64,000 nt of DNA from Phocaeicola vulgatus (GTDB lineage: Bacteria > Bacteroidota > Bacteroidia > Bacteroidales > Tannerellaceae): assembly GCA_022009975.1 (NCBI GenBank), contig CP091733.1, forward strand, positions 1,195,001 to 1,259,000. The letters are read 5' to 3'. The stretch's first letter is position 1, and each line of letters begins with the position of its first letter. The notes below the pieces were generated by a model. It had not been told where the DNA came from. It saw nothing but the letters and a program-made list of their open reading frames with translations, and did no database searches. The translations under genes were made by a program, and so were the position numbers. Below are positions 55,954 through 64,000 of this stretch, in pieces.

Positions 55954-56736
55954 ATGAAGAAGTATATGCTTGATATGAAGGTCGTGGACAATTGTCGCCT
56001 TCATAAGAACTATTGCCTGTTGAAATTGACTTCAGACAATATATTGCCGGGAATGATGCCCGGACAATTTGTACAGGTTCGAGTTGATAACTCCCCTAAA
56101 ACCTTCCTTAGACGTCCTATTTCCATTAATTATGTTGATAGGGAAAACAACCAGTTGTGGCTCTTGATTCAGCTTGTAGGCGAAGGTACCCGAAAGTTAG
56201 CCGAAGCTAACAAAGGCGATATCATCAATCTTATGTTGCCTTTGGGAAATGGTTTTACCATACCGGAAGACAACAAGGATCAAAAGCTCTTGTTAGTGGG
56301 CGGTGGTGTCGGCACTGCTCCCATGCTTTATTTAGGAGCTTATTTGAAAGGATTAGGTTTTAAGCCTTGTTTTTTATTAGGAGCTCGTTCTAAAAATGAT
56401 TTGCTCCAGTTGGATCGCTTTGAAGAGTTAGGCCAAACATTCATGACTACTGAAGATGGTTCTTTGGGCGAAAAAGGTTTTGTAACGAACCATTCCATTT
56501 TGAAAGATGTGCGCTTTGACCACATCTACACATGTGGACCTAAACCAATGATGATGGCTGTTGCCAAGTTCGCATCTGCCAATTCTATCTCTTGTGAGGT
56601 TTCATTAGAGAATACGATGGCTTGTGGAATCGGTGCTTGCCTCTGCTGTGTGGAGAAATTGAAAGATGAGCATCATGTGTGTGTATGTACTGAAGGACCT
56701 GTTTTTAACATCAATAAATTATCATGGCTGAATTAA
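55954..56736 (+). CDS. pyrK: dihydroorotate dehydrogenase electron-transfer subunit
   Basis: 260 residues from ATG 55954. An FAD domain (RRPISINYVD), an NAD domain (LLVGGGVGTAPMLYLG, YTCGPKPMM), and a C-terminal 2Fe-2S site with CGIGACLCC and a later Cys (HHVCVCTEGP). PyrK passes electrons from the PyrDB subunit to NAD. It overlaps pyrD by 13 bases. Confidence 0.95.
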   Translation: MKKYMLDMKVVDNCRLHKNYCLLKLTSDNILPGMMPGQFVQVRVDNSPKTFLRRPISINYVDRENNQLWLLIQLVGEGTRKLAEANKGDIINLMLPLGNGFTIPEDNKDQKLLLVGGGVGTAPMLYLGAYLKGLGFKPCFLLGARSKNDLLQLDRFEELGQTFMTTEDGSLGEKGFVTNHSILKDVRFDHIYTCGPKPMMMAVAKFASANSISCEVSLENTMACGIGACLCCVEKLKDEHHVCVCTEGPVFNINKLSWLN

Positions 56737-57635
56737 GTGTAAATATTGGGAATCTTCAAATGAAGAATCCGGTGATGACGGCATCCGGGACATTTGGGTA
56801 TGGAATAGAATATGCAGACTTCCTCGATATTTCCCGCATAGGAGGAATCATTGTAAAAGGCACAACAATCCAACCAAGGGAAGGCAATCTTTATCCACGA
56901 ATGGCTGAGACTCCTTCTGGGATGTTGAATGCAGTTGGTTTGCAAAACAAGGGCGCACAATATTTCGTTGACCATATTTATCCGCAAATCATGAATGTGG
57001 ACACAAACATGATAGTAAATGTCAGTGGCTCTTCTGTAGAAACCTATGTGGAATGCGCTGAAAAGATAGCAGAATTAGAAAAGATTCCGGCAATCGAACT
57101 GAATATATCTTGTCCGAATGTGAAGCAAGGAGGAATGGCATTTGGTGTAACTTGCCAAGGAGCGGCAGAAGTTGTCCGTGCTGTCAGAAAGGCTTATCCT
57201 AAGACCTTGATTGTAAAACTTTCCCCCAATGTGACAGATATTACAGAGATTGCTAAAGCAGTCGAAGCGGAAGGAGCTGATGCGGTTTCTATGATAAATA
57301 CAATGATGGGAATGGCAATAAATGCCGAGAAACGCAAACCTGTCTTGTCAACTGTCACTGGCGGTTTGTCTGGACCCTGTGTGAAACCTGTTGCGTTACG
57401 CATGGTTTGGCAGACATCTAAAGCGGTAAACATCCCTATTATAGGATTGGGTGGCATTTCTTGTTGGAAAGATGCGGTGGAATTCATGCTTGCCGGCGCG
57501 ACGGCTGTTCAAATCGGAACATATAATTTCGTTGATCCGACAATCTCTGTTAAGGTGATAGATGGAATTAATGACTATTGCAACCGACATGGCTTTAAGT
57601 CGGTGAAGGAAATAATAGGAGCATTGGAATTATAA
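56724..57635 (+). CDS. pyrD: dihydroorotate dehydrogenase, class 1B catalytic subunit
   Basis: 303 residues, FMN TIM-barrel. NPVMTASGTFGYG, ELNISCPNVKQGG (with the catalytic Cys in the neighbouring loop region) and IPIIGLGGISCWKDAVEFMLAGA are class 1 marks. It forms a heterotetramer with PyrK and makes orotate in pyrimidine synthesis. Confidence 0.95.
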   Translation: MAELSVNIGNLQMKNPVMTASGTFGYGIEYADFLDISRIGGIIVKGTTIQPREGNLYPRMAETPSGMLNAVGLQNKGAQYFVDHIYPQIMNVDTNMIVNVSGSSVETYVECAEKIAELEKIPAIELNISCPNVKQGGMAFGVTCQGAAEVVRAVRKAYPKTLIVKLSPNVTDITEIAKAVEAEGADAVSMINTMMGMAINAEKRKPVLSTVTGGLSGPCVKPVALRMVWQTSKAVNIPIIGLGGISCWKDAVEFMLAGATAVQIGTYNFVDPTISVKVIDGINDYCNRHGFKSVKEIIGALEL

Positions 57636-57653
57636 ACAGATTCCGTTCCATGA

Positions 57654-57691
57654 AAAAGCCTGAGTTCTCAAAAAGAGCTCAGGCTTTTTTA
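57654..57691. terminator. bidirectional terminator between pyrD and pgk
   Basis: AAAAGCCTGAG(TTCT) pairs with (AGAG)CTCAGGCTTTT; A-run on one side and T-run on the other let it serve both convergent genes. Confidence 0.85.
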
Positions 57692-57713
57692 TAATGGATT
57701 AGTAATCCCTCAA

Positions 57714-58964
57714 TTATTCACCCTTGATTGCAGCAATACCTGGAAGAACTTTTCCTTCGATTGCTTCCAACAAAGCACCACCACCAGTAGAGATATAAGA
57801 TACTTTGTCTGCCATACCAAACTTGTTGATACAAGCAACAGAGTCGCCTCCACCGATTAGTGAGAATGCGCCATTAGCTGTAGCTTCAGCAATTGCTTCA
57901 GCGATAGCACGTGAACCAGCTTCGAAGTTAGAGAATTCAAATACACCAGCAGGACCATTCCAAAGAATAGTTTTAGCGCCCTTGATTGCGTCAGCAAACA
58001 ATTTGCGGCTTTCTGGACCAGCATCCAAACCTTCCCAACCATCAGGAATATTGTTAGCCGGGCAAACTTGAGTATTTGCATCATTAGAGAATGCATCTGC
58101 TGCGATAGTGTCTGTTCCTAACACCAAGTTAACACCTTTAGCTTTAGCTTTAGCGATGATTTCCAAAGCCAAATCTAATTTGTCATCTTCGCAGATTGAC
58201 AAACCGATTTTACCACCTTTAGCCTTAGCAAATGTGAATGTCATACCACCGCACAAAATCAAGTTGTCTACCTTATCCATCAAGTTTTCAATAATACCAA
58301 TCTTGGTAGATACTTTAGAACCACCCATGATAGCAGTAAAAGGACGTTTGATGTCTTTCAATACATTATCAACAGCCTTAACCTCTTTCTCCATCAAGTA
58401 TCCTAACATCTTGTGGTCTGCATCGAAGTAATCAGCGATAACAGCAGTAGAAGCGTGTTTACGGTGAGCTGTACCGAATGCATCATTTACATAGCAGTCA
58501 GCGTAAGAAGCCAAAGTCTTAGAAAATTCTTTCTGGCGGGCTTTCATTTCCTTCTTTGCTTCATCGTAAGCAGGGTCTTCTTTTTCGATTCCTACAGGCT
58601 TGCCTTCTTCTTCAGGATAGAAACGCAAATTTTCCAACAATAAGACTTCGCCTGGTTTCAAAGCGGCTGCCGCATCTGCTGCCTTAGCGCAGTCCGGAGC
58701 AAACTGAACAGGAGTTCCTAATGCTGCTGATACAGCGTCAACGATTTGGCTTAATGAATACTTAGCGTTAACTTTGCCTTTTGGTTTACCCATGTGGGAC
58801 ATGATAATCAAGCTACCACCGTCTGCCAAGATTTTTTTCAAAGTAGGCAGTGCGCCACGGATACGAGTATCGTCTGTAATTTTTCCTTCTTCGTTCAATG
58901 GAACATTGAAGTCTACACGTACAATTGCCTTTTTACCAGCAAAATTAAACTGATCAATTGTCAT
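57714..58964 (-). CDS. pgk: phosphoglycerate kinase
   Basis: 416 residues. KKAIVRVDFNVPLNEEGKI, IIMSHMGKPKGK, AIMGGSKVSTKIGIIENLM and SLIGGGDSVAC are diagnostic. It transfers phosphate from 1,3-bisphosphoglycerate to ADP. Its codon use looks highly biased, as expected for a strongly expressed gene. A TAATTTTG element lies at 59005-59012 on this strand. Confidence 0.97.
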   Translation of the reverse strand: MTIDQFNFAGKKAIVRVDFNVPLNEEGKITDDTRIRGALPTLKKILADGGSLIIMSHMGKPKGKVNAKYSLSQIVDAVSAALGTPVQFAPDCAKAADAAAALKPGEVLLLENLRFYPEEEGKPVGIEKEDPAYDEAKKEMKARQKEFSKTLASYADCYVNDAFGTAHRKHASTAVIADYFDADHKMLGYLMEKEVKAVDNVLKDIKRPFTAIMGGSKVSTKIGIIENLMDKVDNLILCGGMTFTFAKAKGGKIGLSICEDDKLDLALEIIAKAKAKGVNLVLGTDTIAADAFSNDANTQVCPANNIPDGWEGLDAGPESRKLFADAIKGAKTILWNGPAGVFEFSNFEAGSRAIAEAIAEATANGAFSLIGGGDSVACINKFGMADKVSYISTGGGALLEAIEGKVLPGIAAIKGE

Positions 58965-59004
58965 AATATTCCGATATATTAAATAAATATGTTCTTCTTC
59001 GATG

Positions 59005-59012
59005 CAAAATTA
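59005..59012 (-). promoter_or_regulatory. -7 promoter element for pgk
   Basis: On the minus strand TAATTTTG fits TAnnTTTG, 41 bases before the pgk ATG. Confidence 0.55.
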
Positions 59013-59049
59013 CACAAAATATTTTGATTATGCCATTGCTTGACGATTT

Positions 59050-59514
59050 TTATTCTATCAGTTTAAACCGCAATCTCAACTTGCCATCTGCAAAATCGTG
59101 TGATATGATTTTGAAATGTCCAATTTCTGATGTGTTGGAAACATGTGTACCGATGCATGCACAAGCATCATAATCTCCGATGCGGACGATGCGCAGCGTT
59201 TCGCTTGCATTGTCGGGCAGTTTGCTCAAATCCACGATTGAAGCGGCTTCTTGATGTGACATAAATTCAGTCGTGACATCTAAATGTCTATCAATAACAG
59301 TATTGACTTGCTTTTCGACTTCTTGCAACTGCTCCTCGGTTGGGGCAGCCGTAAGTTCATAATCGCATTTGCTTTTCTTCCGTTCGATATGAGCATTCTT
59401 CGACCTCGGACAGCCGAACATCCTGACCATTGTTTGGTTCAGGATGTGTTCGGCAGTGTGCATTGGAGGATATTCTTGTTTGTTATGCTCGTTCAATTGC
59501 ACTTCTGTACCCAT
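59050..59514 (-). CDS. alanyl-tRNA editing protein (AlaX-like)
   Basis: 154 residues from ATG 59514. HTAEHILNQ (HxxxH) and CACIGTHV (CxxxH) give the zinc site of the AlaRS editing domain. Stand-alone versions hydrolyse mischarged Ser- or Gly-tRNA-Ala. The start lies 3 bases after the stop codon of pepP, so the genes are co-transcribed. Confidence 0.85.
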   Translation of the reverse strand: MGTEVQLNEHNKQEYPPMHTAEHILNQTMVRMFGCPRSKNAHIERKKSKCDYELTAAPTEEQLQEVEKQVNTVIDRHLDVTTEFMSHQEAASIVDLSKLPDNASETLRIVRIGDYDACACIGTHVSNTSEIGHFKIISHDFADGKLRLRFKLIE

Positions 59515-59516
59515 TC

Positions 59517-60893
59517 TTAGCAATGTTCGTTTTCAACGTCTTCTGCACGGACTGGAATCTTCTTACCCAACAAACGTGCTCCGTCTTCAGTAATCAAGTA
59601 ATCTTCTTCATTACGGATGCCACCGAAGTCTTTGTATGTCTCAAGTTTGTCGTAATTCAAGAATTCTGTGAATTTGCCCTCTTTACGCCACAAATCCATC
59701 AATTCCGGAATAAAATAAACACCCGGCTCGATAGTCAAAACGAAACCTGGTTCAAGTTCTCTTCCCAAACGTAATGATTTACGGCCGAACTGAGTACTCT
59801 TTGGTTTACCATTATATCCGACATAAACTTCGCCTAAGTTCTCCATATCATGAACGTCCAATCCCATCATGTGGCCTAAACCGCAAGGCATGAACATCGC
59901 ATGTGCTCCAGCTTTGACTGCTTCCATTGGATCTCCTTTGGCAAAACCTAAATCTTTCATACCTTGCATGATGATTGCGCATGAATGCTCATAAACATCA
60001 ACAAAGTTCACACCCGGACGAAGGTCTGCAACAGCTGCTTCGTGAGCTGCAACTTGGATGTCATATACATCGCGTTGGCGTTGAGTAAACTTCCTGTCTG
60101 CAGGCATTGTTGATGACATATCACCGGCATAACCCATTTCTGTTTCTGCTCCGGCATCCAACAATACCATGTCTCCGCTCTTGATTAAATGGCTATGATC
60201 ATGATTGTGCAAAGTCTGTCCATTTATCGTAGCGATGATAGGGAAAGAAAGTTGGTAGTTATGTTTGAATGCTGCTTCAGCCACAGCTGCTGCCACGTCG
60301 CTTTCACGAAGTCCCGGACGAACTGTACGCATAGCTGCCAAGTGCATGTCTGCTGTAACAATACAAGCCTTGTCGATTTCAGCAATTTCTTCTGCGCTCT
60401 TATAATTACGCAAGTTGGCAACTCCCATGATAAATGGAACAGAAGGTTTGTCGCATCCGATAGGCACACCCAACCAAGCGTTCAACTTGATTTGATGTTC
60501 CGGACGATAAGTAGGCAAATAATGGATTGTCTGTCCAGCCTGTTGTGCATTCTTCAAGTAGTCAACGATAGAATTGAATGGGCGAACGTCATTCAAACCT
60601 GTAGCTTCACTTTTCTCTTTCAATGTAGGTTGGGTTCCCATCCATACGATAGCATCAATTGTCAACTCGTCACCGAAGATAATTTCGCGGTCGTTGTCGA
60701 TATCAATAATTGCGCTCAATCCTGCATACGGAAGACCGAAGAAATACAAGAATGTTGAATCCTGGCGGAAATGATATGTGTTATCGGCATAGTTCATACC
60801 GCATTCGTCGTTGCCAATAAAAAGCAACAAACCTGAGCCTACTGCTTGTTTTAATTTAGCTCTACGAGCAATATAAGTTTCTTTTGAGAACAT
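59517..60893 (-). CDS. pepP: Xaa-Pro aminopeptidase
   Basis: 458 residues, M24B family. The C-terminal pita-bread fold has DAGAETEMGYAGDMSSTM (two metal Asp), GLGHMMGLDVHD (His), TIEPGVYFIP and a final Glu in GGIRNEEDYL. It removes N-terminal residues before proline with two Mn2+ ions. A TACCTTTG promoter lies at 60929-60936. Confidence 0.95.
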   Translation of the reverse strand: MFSKETYIARRAKLKQAVGSGLLLFIGNDECGMNYADNTYHFRQDSTFLYFFGLPYAGLSAIIDIDNDREIIFGDELTIDAIVWMGTQPTLKEKSEATGLNDVRPFNSIVDYLKNAQQAGQTIHYLPTYRPEHQIKLNAWLGVPIGCDKPSVPFIMGVANLRNYKSAEEIAEIDKACIVTADMHLAAMRTVRPGLRESDVAAAVAEAAFKHNYQLSFPIIATINGQTLHNHDHSHLIKSGDMVLLDAGAETEMGYAGDMSSTMPADRKFTQRQRDVYDIQVAAHEAAVADLRPGVNFVDVYEHSCAIIMQGMKDLGFAKGDPMEAVKAGAHAMFMPCGLGHMMGLDVHDMENLGEVYVGYNGKPKSTQFGRKSLRLGRELEPGFVLTIEPGVYFIPELMDLWRKEGKFTEFLNYDKLETYKDFGGIRNEEDYLITEDGARLLGKKIPVRAEDVENEHC

Positions 60894-60928
60894 AATTACG
60901 TTTAGTTTTTATAAGTTTTATGTGCTAC

Positions 60929-60936
60929 CAAAGGTA
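60929..60936 (-). promoter_or_regulatory. -7 promoter element for pepP
   Basis: On the minus strand TACCTTTG fits TAnnTTTG, 36 bases before the pepP ATG. Confidence 0.6.
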
Positions 60937-61062
60937 AGAATATTTTTAAAATAAAATATCATTTGTAGGAAAAATATGCCTTATAACTTAATTGCCTCTC
61001 CAAATCCCCGCATAATCTTTAAAGAATCCGTAGAATATTCTAACATTTATCCATTTTGGCTA

Positions 61063-62449
61063 TTATTTATCTGTTTTCTTTTTGTAATATGCATATCGTT
61101 CCAAGACGTTTTTCACATAGGCAAATGTTTCAGATCCACGAAGATAACCGTGCTTACAAACGGGGTCGTTATAATATTCCGGTTCATTCTTCAAGCGGAT
61201 GTATTCAGCCACGTTGTCATCCCATATTTTGGGATTCTTCCCATACTTTTCCGCTAACCTTTGTGCATCGTATATGTGTCCGATGCCTGCGTTATAAGCA
61301 GCCAACGTGAACTTAATCTTTTCGTTCGGGTCTTCTATGGTGTTGAATCCTTGCCGGAAGCGGCGCAAGCAATCGACACCCGTCCTGATTCCCGTATCCG
61401 GGTCTTTTAATTCATGAGGCGTTACGCCCAATTTCCTTGCCGTGTTCGGCATGATGCCCATCAATCCTTCCGCACCTGCCCAAGATACTACATCCGGATT
61501 GAATCTTGACTCCTGATATGATATGGAAGCCAATAATCTCCAGTCCCAATTCAGCAAAGCCGCATGTTTGGAATAATTTGTCGTAAGGAGAAATATGACC
61601 TTCTTTTATTATCCATTGTTCCGAAGCCGCATTGTTTTTGCTGGATTCAAAGTATCGCTTGGTAATCGCCTTGAATGATTTATTCCTTTTCTTGTCGTTC
61701 GACCAAAGGTTGATGGCTTCTGCCAATAAAGGCGAATTGGAACGCACTGCCCATGAGGAGCGTTGCGGGAAACTGATTTTCAGATTAATGTTCAAGTTCC
61801 AATAATAGGTCTTGTTCAATCGAGCAACATTGTCATCGCTGACCGTATAATTAATTTCTCCTTTGGAAACCATTTCGATTAGGTCTTCGTTGGAGAGTGA
61901 ATCTTTATTCGAGTAGGCTATTTGAATGCCTCCTCCCAGCTCTTCGTTAAGGTTTCAATCTTTCCGCATATTTGGTTTTGGGTAAAACCATGACTTTCTT
62001 TCCCAATAATTGCGTTACATCAGTCAAAATAGTATCACCTTTGTTGGCACGTTGCACGATGACTTGGTTAGTTTGCCGCTCATGCCCGCAAAACAGAAGT
62101 TTCCGTTTGTTTAGATTGCTGACAAATATAGGATATGCGATTACATCCGCCTCTTCCTTTTTCAGCATCTCCACCATTTCCAAAGTACTTTGTGCGATTT
62201 GATTTCCAGTTGCAGCCCTTGTGATTTTGCGAAATCTTTGATTAACTCATACTCATAACCCATAGGTTGCATCTTGTATTGGAAATAAGAGGTCGAACTA
62301 TAAAGGGTAACAGCCGTCAAAACGCCCTTTTCTTTCACTTCGGGGAAGTCGTATGAATTTGCGCTATCACTTTCTTGTCCGTTCTGCCGAGGCGAACAAC
62401 AAGTGAACAACAACAGATAAGCCAAGAAAGTGATAACGACTCTATTCAT
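61063..62449 (-). CDS. MltF-like membrane-bound lytic transglycosylase (three frameshifts)
   Basis: About 462 residues. A lipoprotein signal (FLAYLLLFTCCSPRQ) is followed by a periplasmic binding-protein-like domain (GVLTAVTLYSSTSYF, then DVIAYPIFVSN) and a C-terminal SLT domain with the catalytic Glu in SYQESRFNPD, AGAEGLMGIMPNTA and LAAYNAGIGHIYDA. It cleaves peptidoglycan. The frame is lost near 62198-62200, 61953-61955 and 61567-61569. Each sits at an A run (minus strand) that appears 1 or 2 bases short. Either a bad sequence patch or a decaying gene. Confidence 0.85.
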
Positions 62450-62461
62450 ACATTATTAATA

Positions 62462-63891
62462 TTAAGGATTGTCAGATTTGTCACGAAGTTCCAACAGCAC
62501 AACATTCTCCACATGATGCGTATGCGGGAACATATCCACCGGTTGGACTTTCTTCACGGCATATGCAACATCCAACAGATTCAAATCGCGCGCTTGCGTG
62601 GCAGGATTGCAACTAACATACACAATCCGTCTAGGACGTGCAAATAGGATTGTCTTGATTACATCGTCATGCATTCCTGCACGTGGTGGGTCGGTAATGA
62701 TGACATCCGGCCTGCCGTGCTCATTGATGAAATCCTGTGTCAAGATATCCTTCATGTCACCAGCAAAGAAAGCGTGTTTTCAATCTGGTTCAAAGCAGAA
62801 TTGACTTTTGCATCTTCGATTGCTTCCGGGACATACTCGATACCGATAACTTTTTTCGCCTGACGAGATACAAAATTGGCGATGGTTCCGGTTCCCGTGT
62901 AAAGGTCATAGACCAATTCATTCCCCGTGAGCTGGGCAAATGAGCGGGCCACCTTATACAAGTTATATGCTTGCTCGCTATTTGTCTGGTAGAACGATTT
63001 AGGGCCGACCTTGAATTTCAAGCCTTCCATCTCTTCGATGATATGGTCTTTCCCTTTGAACACAAGCACCTCTTGGTCGGTTATCGTATCGTTGCATTTC
63101 TCGTTGATAACATATAACAAAGAAGTGATTTGCGGGAATTTGTCAGCGATATAAGAGAGCAATGCTTCCCGTTTCTCTTTGTCTTCGTGATAAAACACAA
63201 CTACCACCATCAAATCACCTGTCGAAGCTGTGCGAATCATCAAGGTACGCATGAATCCTTCTTGATTGCGCAAATCGTAGAACGGATAACCTTCATGCGA
63301 CAAGCAATACTCTTTTACAGCCAAGCGTATCTGGTTGGAAATGTCATCCTGCAACCAACATTTATGGATATCCAATACTTTGTCGAACATTCCAGGGATA
63401 TGAAATCCAACGCCGTTCATGCAATCAAATTGCTCGCCGGATTGAACCTGTTCTTCCGTCAGCCATTTCTTGTTTGAAAAGGTATATTCCAACTTGTTAC
63501 GGTAGAACTGAGTATGGACAGAACCCAAAATAGGAAGGATCTCTTCCATCTCTATTTTGCCAATACGTGTCAAGTTGTCGATAACCTGCTTGTGTTTATA
63601 GCGGATTTGTGCCTCGTAAGGCAAATGCTGCCATTTGCAACCACCGCACACACCGAAATGTTCACAGAAAGGGACTGCACGTTCTTTGGCATATTCATGG
63701 ATAGCAACCACTTTCCCTTCCGCATAATTATGGCGTTTGCGTAGCAATTGAATGTCTACGACATCACCCGGAGCAGCATAAGGGACAAAAACCACCATGT
63801 CATCTACTCTTGCCAAAGCTTTTCCTTCGGCTGCAACATCTTTGATAGTTACCTTTTCCAAAATAGGTAACGGTTTCCTTCTACGTGCCAA
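62462..63891 (-). CDS. rlmD: 23S rRNA (uracil-5)-methyltransferase, RlmD/RumA type (frameshifted)
   Basis: About 476 residues, TTG start at 63891 (no ATG near). An N-terminal TRAM domain (KDVAAEGKALARVDDMVVFV) and iron-sulfur Cys (CEHFGVCGGCKWQHL) precede the SAM domain with DLYTGTGTIANFV, TDPPRAGMHDDV and nucleophile YVSCNPATQARDL. It makes m5U in 23S rRNA (TrmA-like relatives act on tRNA). The frame breaks at 62769-62771, where one more T on the coding strand reads NTLFFAGDMKDIL. Confidence 0.9.
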
Positions 63892-63923
63892 TTGTTATAC
63901 TGTTTTTAATATTCGTATTTGCT

Positions 63924-64000
63924 TTATTTTTTGATATTCGGCAATTCCAATCCGTAACCTTTGATTTTGTCTTCACGTTTCAGCAATAAAGCGACGCCTA
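63924..64000 (-). CDS. 3' end of an unidentified gene
   Basis: About 24 codons on the minus strand run in from the window edge and end ...LLLKREDKIKGYGLELP-NIKK at a TAA (63924-63926). It lies just upstream of rlmD in the same direction. Too short to identify. Confidence 0.5.
   Translation of the reverse strand, partial: GVALLLKREDKIKGYGLELPNIKK

Noticed and set aside
1..64000. tRNA or rRNA genes
   Set aside because: No cloverleaf-like segment with the TTC loop consensus, and no rRNA conserved block, was seen in any intergenic region.

Overview
The window is chromosomal DNA from a member of the Bacteroidales. Genes lack strong Shine-Dalgarno sequences, and many are preceded by the Bacteroidetes -7 promoter element TAnnTTTG. 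The gene set is typical of gut Bacteroidetes: Na+-NQR, DUF5686, DUF4925 and PorD-like proteins, a DPP-IV-type S9 peptidase and a GH32 fructanase lipoprotein. Parabacteroides or another Tannerellaceae member is the best guess, but this is not proven from sequence alone. No rRNA, tRNA or CRISPR array was seen.

Layout. 1-5.1 kb: the 3' end of a TamB-like gene, then an SGNH-SGNH-MBOAT acyl-transfer operon. 5.1-9.7 kb: a small ORF with a cysteine-less thioredoxin-like protein, a TRIC-type channel, LemA with an M48 protease, and a dicarboxylate symporter. 9.8-14.7 kb (minus strand): NhaC antiporter, DUF5686 outer-membrane protein, fRMsr. 14.8-18 kb: rhaD and DPP-IV. 18.3-25.3 kb: a housekeeping run of dnaN, a DnaQ-like exonuclease, coaBC, a porD-like gene, recN and a UPF0597 desulfidase-like gene. 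25.4-29.8 kb: two surface or secreted proteins, a HAD phosphatase and an HXXEE membrane protein. 30.1-31.2 kb: rpsF-rpsR-rplI. 31.3-35.2 kb: a fructan operon (GH32, fructokinase, MFS permease). 35.4-37.7 kb: a FabK-like enzyme and an M20 peptidase. 37.9-40.4 kb: a radical SAM plus glycosyltransferase pair flanked by 84-bp direct repeats. 40.5-45 kb: hisGDCB behind a five-histidine leader peptide and attenuator. 45.5-51.4 kb: nqrABCDEF. 51.5-52.6 kb: an IS66 remnant joined to phage-tail remnants. 53.6-57.6 kb: holA, an XRE regulator, pyrK-pyrD. 57.7-64 kb (minus strand): pgk, an AlaX-like protein, pepP, an mltF-like gene, an rlmD-type methyltransferase and the end of one further gene.

Two features stand out. 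First, at least sixteen genes or gene pieces are broken by 1-2 base indels, most of them at short homopolymers. Several are essential or conserved (holA, coaBC, hisC, nqrF, recN). Sequencing or assembly error is more likely than real gene loss, so I annotate these as single genes with frameshifts. Second, intergenic regions carry several families of short dispersed repeats with regular spacing (11, 21 and 22 bp, close to one or two turns of the DNA helix). They occur in recurrent combinations and sometimes share a downstream tail. I do not recognise them as a named element, and they are the best candidate here for something undescribed.

Functionally, the region mixes core metabolism (histidine and pyrimidine synthesis, glycolysis, CoA), Na+-based energy conversion, cell-envelope modification and glycan use, with a small patch of decayed mobile DNA at 51.5-53 kb.
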